From Drosophila pseudoobscura (lineage: Eukaryota > Arthropoda > Insecta > Diptera > Drosophilidae): DNA of 64,000 nt. The notes below the pieces were generated by a model, which saw only the letters and a list, made by a program, of their open reading frames with translations, ran no database searches and was not told the DNA's origin. Location of the stretch: assembly GCF_009870125.1 (NCBI RefSeq), contig NC_046681.1, positions 21,651,001 through 21,715,000 of the forward strand. The letters run 5' to 3'. Made by a program: the position numbers and the translations under genes. Positions 1 through 11,225 of this stretch are shown here, in pieces; within the stretch, counting starts at the first letter, position 1; every line of letters starts with the position of its first letter.

Positions 1-53
1 CAGCGAAGTTGTAGCTTGAATTTTAACAAAGAGCCTGTCTGTTCGTCAATCCC

Positions 54-301
54 CTTGGATAGATGAGTCGGTCCCCAGAATCCGACAACAAAATACACAG
101 TCTTTGGCGAGGCATATCGCAATATCAAAGTGTTTTCCCTTTTACCTAGAGTATTTTTTCAGAATTCTACGTTTACGAGTATGTCCTGTAATCTTAAGTT
201 CTATAAAGCCACCAAGATGTTGCTTGAGGCACGAAAAAGCCGCCTTGGGCAGGTGAGTCGGTCCCAGAATTCAGCAACAATATACACGCACTTTGGCAAA
301 G
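54..301 (+). repeat. Diverged direct repeat, two copies of about 57 bp
   Basis: Positions 54-110 and 244-301 align with roughly 80 percent identity. Both contain GAGTCGGTCCC followed by a CAGAAT block, then CAACAA and an ATACAC block, then CTTTGGC. The offset is about 190 bp. The second copy carries a splice-donor-like CAGGTGAGT. They could be remnants of a duplicated exon end or of an old repeat; no reading frame is convincing. Confidence 0.5.
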
Positions 302-2892
302 AACAAAGTTCGGTGCCAAGAAAGCAAAATATAATAGTTTATAGTCTTTGAATCGAATTTGAATAACGATCAAAAGATTTCATAAATCTACATAAATAAT
401 ACCGATTAAATGATGGTAATAAAATAGTTCATCGTAATGTCAAAAATATATTACAAAATCTTTAACCAGCAGCTACGACAAACCCCTAAAAATCAGCTTC
501 CAAAGTCGTTTAAACACCAAGAACACGTGTATAACTTTTCAGGAAAACATTCAACTTTGCAGAAACTTTTCGTACACTTTTCCAGTTAAGCAAACGCGTG
601 GAAAATAGCTGCCACCTGACTCGCTTTTCAAGCGCCTAAAAGCAGAGCCAGTAGTAAATGCAGCTTGACTTCTTAGTCAATATTCAGAGAGAAGACTATG
701 ATGCTCCCTCCGTTTGAAAGTCCTTTTCTTGTTGGTTCGGAGCGGTGGAAATGCGCCACAAGAGCGCTATTAAAATAAAACGTGCTCAAAGCGCTGAGCC
801 CTCAACGATCCCCAGGATTGTACGCACTCGAAAGTCAACAGCAAACGGAGTAAAAAAAGAAAAAAAGCGTCGCGACAACAATGGGAAAACCAAGGAAAAG
901 CCAAGGCAAACAGACGGCAGACAGCAGACGAAAGAAAGGAAGAACTAGGAGGAGCATAGCATTCGAGTAAAGCTACCCATTGAAATGGTGGATTTTGGAT
1001 GCCACGTGTCGTTTGCCTCGCCTCCGTTTTGGGTGTTCAAATCACGTAGCAGACATTTTCGTTGCATGTTGCGTATACGCCGCGTGGGACAACAACATAC
1101 AGCATAACGCTTATTAGCTCTTGGTGTGTTTTTCGCTGAATGGTTTCAATGGATAGAATGGGCATATAGGAGAGCCAGGAGTGCCTGGAGTACCATTTTT
1201 CAGCCTAATGTCTTTTTAAGCGGCATTCGGTACCCATTTCCATCCCATCCTCAATTAGTGTGTTTGTACGCATTTTACACAGTTTGCTGAGGATGCTGTT
1301 GTGCTGCTCCTCTTATTGTTGCCATGCGAATCATTAACGCTGAGCGCTCAATTAGCTAATTATGCAAGAGGCCCAAGCGCTGATGACTTGCATGACGAGT
1401 GGGAGCTTCATTAGCGCCAACAACGAGGCACTCAACAAGCAACAAGATACATACTCTTATTGATTGAAGGAATAACATGCATTTTTAAGCAAATCTTTAA
1501 TGCAAAATTCCTTATCGCCGAGCCCTATATATGATTTAACAATGTACTTTATACCGTAAAATTTTGTATCCTGTTATTATCGCTAGACCCACGAAAAGGA
1601 TACATCGTTACTGGTATTTTGGGACTATATTGATCAAGTGTTTTGTCCACTTGTATGTTTTCTTGTCGTACTTGTCAATGGGTCTACAGATCTTTCCTCT
1701 TCTCACACCCGATCAATCACAAATTGTCTACTTTATGGAATTTCTTCACTTAAAATTAGGAATCGCTTTGGGAACCTTGTTCTTTGAGACAATAATGTGT
1801 TCATGCGTGAACAAAGTTTGTAACATGCAGCTGTATGCATGAATTTCCATCTTCTTTTATAGAGCACCTATACAATCCCTTGGCTCGTAAATAGTACTCA
1901 TCCAATATTATTTCCAAGTGTATAAGATTAATATATCAGGCAGCATGCGGCTAAGGGGTAAAAAAGTGCCATATATCATAAATAACGATGGCAAAGCCAT
2001 TTTGACTTATTAAGTGCCAGCCAGCGCTGCTTTTTCATCTGCAAAGGGGTTCCCTTTTTACATATATCCATCCTCCTTCACTTCTTCTCTCCGATGTCCT
2101 TTGTCAGGCTGTCACTGGGTGTTTGTTGTTGCTGCTGTGACCCTGCGGGTTGTCGCTCTCCCACATGCAATATTTGTACCCGTAGTGCTCCCCGTAGTGT
2201 CTCCCCTTTTTCGTACAAACATCTATGCAAATGGCAAGAAAAAGGCAGTCAAAGTGGTTTCTGACTCTGCGTCTGGCGTCTGACGGCTGGTTCGTTCTGT
2301 GGGTGCTTGTGCCACATCCATCATGTGTTCTCCTGAGTCCTCCGTCCTGCGTCCTGTGTGTGTCCCCTGCCAAGTGATGCATTCAATTTGTCATTAGTGC
2401 CACGACCACCTAAGCTAATGCACCTTCATGGGCGAACAGTTTTTAGGGATAAACGAAGGGGATACCCTTTGGTATGAGGATTGAAGGGGGCTTAAACTTT
2501 AGGACAGGTGCGCACAGAGATGTGATTCCAGTGTGAAGAAATGATTAAGTCTTTGCACACTAGTAAGTTTTGTGGAATCCATGAAAGCCCCTGAGTGATG
2601 TTAAGGATTTTATATTTGTATCTTTTCGATTCGGTTTTCAATCGATTCCGCGGGCAAGCGGTACCACTTCTTGGGGGCTCTGAAATCCACTCAACGTAAT
2701 ATTTCGATAATTATTTGTTAGCAAAAACTATATTTAATGGATATCCCAAATGTTCTTATGTTTCTCTCTCTTCAATCAGGTATACCCCACCATCTAATAG
2801 TCATTCCAACTGAAAGCTAACTTAATCCTAAGGCATCCAACTAATTCAATGCTGACGCTGGAACTTGTTTACGCCGTTTAGACCCCCCCACA

Positions 2893-2999
2893 TGGCGTGG
2901 GCTTGGGCGTGGGCGTTGGTGTGGGCTTCGGCGTGGGCATGGACTCCTTCCTGATGACGTCGATCTCCCACCACCCCACACACACACACACACACACAT
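2893..2999. repeat. GGGCGT-type minisatellite and CA microsatellite
   Basis: From 2893 to 2941 the sequence is a run of six-base units close to GGGCGT/GGGCTT, which reads as alternating Pro/Thr/Lys on the minus strand. From about 2977 to 2998 it is an uninterrupted (CA)n run. Both are simple repeats; the Pro-rich frames they create are not evidence of a gene. Confidence 0.8.
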
Positions 3000-4783
3000 C
3001 GATAGATACCATTTGAAATATATACTTCTTTGCCTGCTTACCATTTTTCTTTTTTGTCGCCTGGCAGGTCTTCCCGAGTGGCAGAAGGGCAGGAGGGCAA
3101 GGGAATGTGTCTTCTGGGGACATTTCTCTTTTGCCAGCTTGCAAATGTATGCAAGAAACGTTTGTCGTATCGTAATACTTTCCCCCCTGAGCATTGATTG
3201 ACGTAGAAATCAAAAGTTGACTAAAGGAAAATGCAGCTCAAGTGGAATGAAATCAGAATGCGTGATTGTGCATGTGCATATCGGAGTTGAATATATTACA
3301 ATCAGGGATGAGCCACAATCTGCTGGCTGGTGGGTAAAAATCTGATTACATTTCTACGAAAAAAAAAAACGGCAATATCTACGTCGCAACAGACTGTCGA
3401 AGGGCTGGGAGGTTCCCTCTGCATTTCGGCCTTGCGAATGAACCAACTAATTGACAAACGCCTCTGTGCCTCTGTGCCTCTGGGCCTCGGTGTTTGTGTA
3501 TGTCGTAGGACTAGGTCTGAATGGTCTGGTCTGGGCGGTGATAGCCCTTATAGCCAGCCTGAAAATCAGGTTACACGAGTGCGGAGAAACCAGTGCTTTT
3601 CAATTGCATGATGTTGTTCTGTCCTCGGAACTGCTTCCTAATTAGTGTTTATTGTTTTCCATCTGGACCAAAAGGTGTGGGCTAATTGCGATTATCGCTG
3701 AATGCGTGGGTGGGTTTGGTTTCCTGTGGGTGGGGCTGCTTTTGAGTCTGTGGGAAACTGGAATACATATAAATTGAATGCTCTCCTGGGATTTTATGTA
3801 ATAGCCAGAAATATAATAATATATAACAATAGTAGCCAAATACAGCCGAACCTTTTCAGCTCTAAGTTCAACAAATTGTCAAAGATAAAACCGTAAATAT
3901 TTTATTCTTGTAGCCAGCAATAAGTCATCTCAAAGAAGTTCTTTCATACATAAATCATTCAATAATCCATCCCCAGATTAGACTTACCTCTCAATCAACT
4001 CGGGAAACTTCCTTATCTCAATTTATTACTTAAACTTCTCCTGTTATCACTTTAAGCAACGCGACAGACCGTTCTAGTTTCTGTTTTTTTTTTGCTATTT
4101 ATATTTGTTTTTTTTTTATGGAGCTCAAGGAGCAATCAAACCGAAATCCTTGAGGGTCGAGCAGCAATTGAAGCGTAATTATTTGCTACGGCGCATTTCC
4201 CGTGTGGCGTGGCGTGGCGTTGTCGTCGTCGCTGCTCAAATGGCCAGAACGGAGGCCGGCCGGACGGACCGATGGACACCGGAAGGCGGGCCAAAAGCGT
4301 AACGTAACGTTAGTTGGCACTGGGTCAGTAGAGCAGCGGGATATTGGCTGTTGTTGCTGTTCGTTGCTGCTGTTTTTGTTATTGGTATTTTCCTGTTGTC
4401 TGAGCCAAGTAATCAGAATAATTACATGGCCCTAATGGCAACAGGGAACTTGCTCATTTTACAGTTGCAAATAAATTGCTTGGAGCTTGGAGGGGCAGAG
4501 GCAGAGACAGGCCTGGTTTTATAAGCAAATTGCGTGTTCATTGCTCAAGGTCGTAGGTAGAGGATATTTGCGGACAAATTTTCTACTCTCTAGTTTTTTT
4601 TCGATTAGTTTTTTTTTTGTTGCCTACTCAACTAAATAATAGTAAAAACAGGACAGGAAAGCCGGTTTTGGGGTAAAAAGCATTTGATACCCTCTTAGAT
4701 GAAGAAGGGTTTCTATGGGATGTACATAAATATGTTATCTACTAATACAAAAAAAATAAAAATTTGTTTTCAAAATTTTTATT

Positions 4784-5910
4784 ATACCCGATACTCAAAA
4801 TGAGTATTGGGGTATATTAGATTTGTGGTAAAAGTGGATGTGTGTAACGTCCAGAAGGAATCGTTTCCGACCCCATAAAGTATATATATTCTTGATCAGC
4901 ATCAATAGCCGAGTCGATTGAGCCATGTCTGTCTGTCCGTCTGTCCGTCTGTCCGTCCGTCCGTCTGTCCGTCCCCTTCAGCGCCTAATGCTCAAAGACT
5001 ATAAGAGCTAGAGCAACGATGTTTTGGATCCAGACTTCTGTGATATGTCACTGCTCCAAAAATATTTCAAAACTTTGCCCCGCCCACTTCCGCCCCCACA
5101 AAGGGCGAAAATCTGTGGCATCCACAATTTCGACGATACGAGAAAACTAAAAACGCAGAATCGTAGAAGATGACTTTATCTTCTAGAGTGCAAAATCTGA
5201 ACCAGATCGTATAATTATTACAGCCAGAATCACGAAAACAATTTCACTCTTTCTCGCTCTGTCTCACTCTAACACACAGGTTTCATGGTCGGTTTTGCCA
5301 ATTGTAAAATATGAGTTCAAGGATCTCAGAACCTATAAAAGCCAGAGCAACCAAATTTGGTATCCACACTCCTGTGATATCGGACCTTGACCGTTTCCTG
5401 TCCAAATTTCGCCACACCCCCTTCCGCCCCCGCAAAGGACGAAAATCTGAGGCAACCACAAAACTCAGAGACTATTAAGGCTAGAGTAACCAAATTTGGT
5501 ACACACACTCCTTTAAGATGTCACTATAAAACGTATATCTCAGAATTTCGCCCCACCCCCATCCGCCCCCACAAAGGACGAAAATCTGTTGCATCCACAA
5601 TATTGCAGATTTGAGAAAACTAAAAACGCAGAATCATAGATAATGACCATATCTATTAGATTGCTGAATCTGGATCAGATCAGATCATTTTTATAGCCAA
5701 AAGGAACAATTCAATCAATTTGCAGTGGCTACGCAGCGCCCGACGTCACGCTCAGACTGATTTTCTGTCTCTCTCGCACGCACTCTTTGTCGTGTCGCTT
5801 AATATTAGCGGCGTCTGCCGGAGCAGAGCCATACTGACTTAGTATCGGGTATAACCGTAGAGTTGCGGTGTCCGCAGCAACTCACAACGTTCCCCCTCGT
5901 TTTTTTTTTA
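4784..5910 (+). mobile_element. Non-autonomous Helitron/Helentron, DINE-1 or SGM type
   Basis: A 1.1-kb element without coding capacity. Its 5' end starts with ATACCCGATACT (4784-4795), and the inverted copy AGTATCGGGTAT sits at 5841-5852 ahead of a roughly 55-base tail ending in TTCCCCCTCG and a T run. A hairpin forms at the very 5' end (GATACTCA paired with TGAGTATT). It contains the family hallmark around 4870-4925 (CGTTTCCGACC, then a TATAAAGTATATATATTCTTGATCAG-type core, then GAGTCGATTGAGCCATGTC), followed by a GTCTGTCC microsatellite (4927-4976). Internally a block of about 100 bp occurs three times in diverged form, near 5083, 5410 and 5549. The family is very common in obscura-group flies; the family assignment is from memory of its consensus. 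Confidence 0.75.
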
Positions 5911-8220
5911 CCGATATGCTAATAAGATTTAAATTCTGTTTAGCAGCATTGTTTATAAATATGCACTTTTCAGCACTTTATGTCTTTTAACTGTTGTATG
6001 TATGTGTATTATACAGATTCTTTTGGTCGAATTATGTTTAAAAATATACAAGTTTCCATAAATTTGACCAATTTGATCTGAATCCGGATTGCAACAGGCA
6101 AAAAGAAGGACTATTGTGAGGCAGGGGAGGGACAATTTTTGACCAAAAAAAGACAGCCACATCTGCCCTTACAAACATCTCCAAATCAAATATACACCCT
6201 GCTGTAGAGCTTCACAAAATGACCCAAAATATACAATCAAAACACCGTCTGAGACTAGAGATGGTTGCGGGAGTGAAAACAGAGCTGGCGCCTCACGGAC
6301 ACTCACGCATCACTGCTTCACTTGTTGCTAGACTATGTGGAAAACCACGAAGTGTACTTGGAAAATGTCGCCTAACAAGAACACTTTGTTTATCACAGCT
6401 TGGGTGAAAACGTTCTTGCATAAATTCTTGTAAAATTCTCACGATTCAGTAACAATATACGGTCTAAATCCACATCTCTAGGAAGGACAGGACGGACACC
6501 ATATGCCGGCAAACCAACACAAGCGCAAGAACAAACCTTAACAACACAAAATTGACCCACACCACCGCACGGCGTTTAACACAAAAAGTTATCAATAAAT
6601 ACGGATTACAATTCGAATATGCAGCGTGCCGGCAAATATTTACGTGCTTAAGTCGCGTGGACGAAGTTGATGCGCGGGCAAAACAGCTTTGGTATCCACT
6701 CCCCCACAGACTGCGCACCGACTCCTTTTGCATGGCGCGCATGAACTCCTCGCCCTGGCAGATGTGTGTATAGGCCTTTGTATACCCTATTTCGTTAATT
6801 TAATATGAAGATCCTGTTTTCCAAACAGTTTTTGAAACGTAATTAACAAAGGAATTATCTCAAATTGATATGTTTTAGACATATTCATGCATATGATTAT
6901 TATCTTGTGTTTTTATATGTCCTTATACCTATTCTTGGTCTCTGTAACATGACAATATGCTGCAAAATATCGTTAAAATAAGTTTAAAACAGATTTTTGC
7001 CTTCTTTGGAGCCTAGGATGACAAACATTTTCTCAATTCCATAATGTCCATTTCCCCCAGGGCATGCAAAATGTTGCTAAATCCGCGTCAACATTTTTTC
7101 TGCCGTGTTGCGGGCAACATTAACTTGTAAACTGTGTTTTAGTCAAAATAATACACATTAAACAATACATAAAAGTAATTAAAAGGACAATGCTGATCGA
7201 TTTCTCGGTACATGAGAGGAAATCCCAAAAGATTGCTGGAATAAAACATCGACGAGGTGAGGTTCGTACGAGCCTTGCAATTTTCCTTGCCTGTTTTTGC
7301 CAGTTGTCCATACCCCTATTTATAGCCCATGTACAATATTGGCTCATTTTTGCGTTCCAGGAGAGAGCAACCTGTGTGAGTGTATGAGTTTCAAAATATT
7401 TGGTAAGTCCCTAAATATACTAATGTAAAAACCCCCATTTTTTGTTGAAAGCTGAAAATAATGGGAGGATATGCGGATTTTGCCGCCTCACACATGCTTA
7501 TGTATTCTGCCAGCGTTTATTTCGATATATCGATTGTTGTTCAAATCAATTCAAATTGTAATCTGGCGCCCACGTTTAAAACTTACTTTTCTGTATGAAC
7601 ACATGCAAACACTTGCAAACAATTTATTCACAATCATTTTTGTGCTCCAAACCACTACAAATAGCACACGGAACACGTCCAATATTATATTTTGAATTTA
7701 TGGTTATTTTTAATGCCGATAAGTTCCTCCTATCGCACAAAACTACCGATAGAATATTACCCTATATATGTCGCCAGTCCAGTACGACGAAAAATATGTA
7801 TCGATGTATTATCAAAATATTTATCATCCCTACGAAGATAGCTAAATTTTTATGTTGCTTTTTCCATAAAATTTGTTTGAATTTTAACCAATAAAACGTG
7901 TAGTTTTCTACTAGCACAAGCGACAATCGGTGAGAAAATGTTCGGCGGCAATGAGGTGATTAACGTTTAAGCGCAAAGGTGCGGTGAAAACGCGTGGGTG
8001 AAGAAAATTGTGGGGTGAAAAAAGTGCGCGTGTGGAGTGAAGAATACAACGCTGAAAAGTAGCCGCTGCGCTGCGCCTGCTTCCTGCTGCCTGGTCTGGA
8101 CAGACCAGACCCCCTCGTGAACGAAACGTTGTAAACAATTGTATTTGCGTGATTTTCCACCACCATCCACCCTCATATATCGTGTTACAGTGTAATGTGC
8201 TGAGTGCTAGAGCAAGTAAT
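5911..8220. other. Intergenic spacer and 5' flank of the RPRD2-like gene
   Basis: No supported gene. Most of it is AT-rich. A segment at about 6420-6780 has GC-richer, code-like composition (an interrupted minus-strand frame with CQGEEF), but I could not assign it to any protein. The last 300 bases before 8221 are likely promoter and 5'UTR of the downstream gene. The 7911-8220 part is GC-richer and has frames on both strands that I treat as chance. Confidence 0.5.
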
Positions 8221-11200
8221 ATGGCCCAAATGAGCGCAAACGAACCCTTTGACGATGAGCTCTTTGAGACGCGCCTAGAGGCGCTGAAGGACACACAGGA
8301 GGGCATACAGCAGATGTCGAATTGGTGCCTGCAGCACCGCCTCAACCATAAGAAGATCATCCAGTCCTGGCTCAACGTTTTCAAAAGAGGTAAGGCACTG
8401 CTGTCGCGCATATTTAATGCCGGAGTCAGAACTTATTCTGTTGTGCTTTTAGTGCGTGTGGATCATCGATTGGTGCTCTTCTATCTGGCCAACGATGTCA
8501 TACAATATAGCAAGCGGAAGCGATACGAATTCGTGGAATGCTGGGCCACAGCCCTCCAAAGAGCCACCACCATGGTGCGGTAAGTCATCAGAAATCCCCC
8601 TTAAAAGTCACTCGATACTAATATCTCTTCTCTTGGCAGAGATGAACGTGTCAAGGATAAGATATTGCGCATCTTTAAGATCTGGGAACAGCGTGAAATC
8701 TACAATGAGGAATATCTGAGCGATCTCAGCGGTCTGCTCAACATTACGCCGCCAAAGAAATCGCAAATTGATGCCAGCGACGAGTTCCAGAATGCCACAC
8801 TCATTGCCCAGGTGCGCGAGTGCGTGGAACTGGCGGAGGCCACCGACAAGAGCATGAAGAAGCTGCCGAAGCCACCGCATCTAGAGATCGAGACCATCAA
8901 GCAGCAGCTCAAGGACAAGAGCCACTCGGGGGACATTGAAAAGGAAGTGGAACGCTGTGTGGCCTTCATAAATGCCTACAACAAGAATTTGCAAAACGAA
9001 ATCAAGAGCCGCAAGGCAGTGCTTGCCAGCGTGGAGGCGGCTAAAAAGTTTTACGAGCATCAAGGCAGAGAGGTCAAAGTGGTGGCCAGTGTAAGTCCCT
9101 ATAATAATGCTGATCGATCCCTCTCTCTGTAGCATTTTTCTGTCACTCATCTTAGGCCTATAAAAGTTTCGGCACACGCATAAAGATTGTGAAAAGGAAG
9201 CTGGATGAGACCATACCCACGCTGCAAAGTCCCATACCATCGCCGGACATAAATGCGCCATCGCCCGAGCGTGATGCAGATCTCCAGCTGCCCGACGAGA
9301 CAAGTCCGCCATTGGGAATGGTAAGGAAACCGAAAGGAACTGAGCAGATGGGAGGATTTTATTTATTTCCAATTGTAGAACATGTTCAGCGGCGGATTGA
9401 ATGGTTTCTCGAGCTATTTGGACAGCGGCAAGCTCCCTTTCGACATCAATGACTTCAAGCGGGACTCGAAGGATCTGGGAAGCGCCATCGAGGTAATTGG
9501 CTCGCGTTCGGATGATGAGGCCTATGCGCCGAGCGCCAATTTTTACAAACCAGAGCCCCTCTCCAGCTACAGCAACAACAACAGCAGCGGCAGCGCTGGC
9601 GGTGGCAACAACAGCTCCATACCTGGCCTGGGTGGAGGAGTAGGAGGCGGCGGCGGCGGCGGGTCTGGTGGTGGAGGGGAATACAATCCCAATCATTCGC
9701 AGTTTGACAGTCCATTGGCACCGTCTGCGATTTTTGGTTCCAACAACCAGGAACAGTATGTGCCTCCGCTGCCCTCGCATCATGGCTATGGGGGAAATAG
9801 TGGCGGCGGTCAGGATGCACAATATACACCCGCTCCAATGCCTCCACCCCCATTGCCACCATCCATTGGCTCGACTGGCGGCAGCGGCGGCGGCGGAAAT
9901 GGAGGAGATGACTTCAACAGCACCTGGAACATGAGCATGTCGTGGACGCCGCTGGACACCAGTTTAAATAGCAGCGGTGCCAGTTCCTCCGCCTATAATC
10001 CGCAGTCCACGCCGCATTCACCGCCCCATTTCGAGCGCAAGGCCAGTGTCGCCCCGCCAGAGTACAGCGAGCATTTGCACAATAATGTCGCAGCACTGGG
10101 CGCCGAGGATGTGGATCATCGCACGCTCCAGCTGCCGCCGGCCTTTAATTTCGGGGCAAAGCTGGGTCTCAGCCAGGACAAGACACGCCAGCTGGTAGAT
10201 ATTGATCATAGGAATCTTATATCCCTCACTGGTTCCCCTGGCGGTGCAGATAAGGTAGTCGACTCACTGGCGCATAGATCATAGAATTTCCTGTCATAAA
10301 TGTCGTATTTTTAGGATTTTGGTGGTGGTGGTGGGGATGTGGACTATCGCATTGTGCCAGGCTCTGCTGATGAGGGCATCATGGCTCCGCCTGGCAATAG
10401 CTATGCCAAGACCAAGACCAGCTCTCCGCACAAATCCAATGCGAGTAAGTAGTTGGAAACGTCTTTTGGAAATTTCCAATCCATAATGCAAATTGTCTTG
10501 CAGGCTCTTCATCGGAATCCGATCGTTTAGATGGCGGTACACGCTATGATCCTGCAGATATGGTCATAGATATGGACATGTCGGACGATGATATCGATGA
10601 GTCGCAGCGAGGTAGTCGGGTTTTCTTTGCTTTCTATATTTTTAAGAAATTTGTTGAACTTTTCGCCAATTTTCTCAATTTAGAACCCAAGGAGGAACTG
10701 GAGGAGGCTGAAGCGGATGCCAATGGTGGTTTGACGCCATCGCGTCCTGTACTTTTGGAAACCCCCACAGATTTCATGAATCCCTGGGAGTCGAACAACA
10801 GTTTTCTGGGCCAGCCAATGCAGGATATGTCCGGGGAGCAGGACCAGCAGCAGCAGCATTCACCGCTTGGCCAGCAGCAGCAGCAACCATGGAATCAAAT
10901 GCCTCAAATGCATATAGGAGCGGGAGCACCGCCGCCGCCGCAACCGCCGTATGGAGCTCCCTTTCCGTATCAGCGTTACGGGCCACCCATGAACAGTCCG
11001 GACAACATGCAGCAGCGTGGCCGTGGACGAGGTCGCGGCTGGTCGAACCAGGGACCGTATCCAAGAGCACCCTATCAGCGGCCGCCTGGACCTTACGATG
11101 GTGGACCCGGACCTGGGCCACGACCGTTCTATGCACGCGGTGGTGGTGGTGGGCCTGGAGGCGGCGGCAGCATCGGTGGTCAGATGCGTGGACGTGGGCG

Positions 11201-11225
11201 CATGCGTGGTAAAGCTTGGATGTAA
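8221..11225 (+). CDS. RPRD2-like CTD-interacting domain protein
   Basis: Eight coding exons: 8221-8389, 8453-8579, 8640-9090, 9156-9320, 9379-10254, 10315-10444, 10504-10611 and 10684-11225. All junctions are GT-AG and in phase, giving 855 residues. The N-terminal ~135 residues form a CID domain (RPR fold), recognised by FETRLEAL, HRLVLFYLANDVIQYSKRKR and VKDKILRIFKIWEQR. CIDs bind the phosphorylated C-terminal repeat of RNA polymerase II, so the protein is expected in the nucleus acting in transcription and mRNA 3' processing. A helical segment follows (HLEIETIKQQL), as in the RPRD coiled coil. The rest is low complexity: Gly/Ser runs around residues 380-480, poly-Gln, Pro-rich blocks, and an RGG-like C-terminus (RGRGRGRGW, RGRGRMRG). 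Length and the long disordered tail favour RPRD2 over RPRD1. The start ATG follows a likely 5'UTR and opens directly into the CID. Confidence 0.9.

Larger units (their letters stand above)
1..4783. other. Gene-poor intergenic region
   Basis: I see no open frame here with codon use, motifs or splice sites that would support a gene. The stretch holds a diverged direct repeat near the left edge (54-301), a GGGCGT-type minisatellite, a CA microsatellite, and AT-rich sequence. Near 4650-4710 a segment resembles a reversed, degraded DINE-1 3' end (an AGGAAAGCCGG-like block followed by ATACCCT), which I regard as weak. One hydrophobic frame at 1564-1842 is discussed among the findings. Confidence 0.6.

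Noticed and set aside
2841-3213. Pro/Thr/Lys-rich minus-strand frames
   Set aside because: Entirely explained by the GGGCGT minisatellite and the CA microsatellite.
4784-5910. Reading the element as a retroelement end
   Set aside because: No terminal direct repeats, no primer-binding or coding parts; ends and core motifs fit a non-autonomous Helitron.
6464-6773. GC-richer code-like patch with frames on both strands
   Set aside because: Neither strand gives a recognisable protein or consistent exon boundaries; it could be an old repeat fragment, but I cannot support a call.
8881-9862. Long minus-strand frames opposite the RPRD2-like gene
   Set aside because: Created by GC-rich Gly/Ser repeats on the coding strand; no domain and no splice structure.
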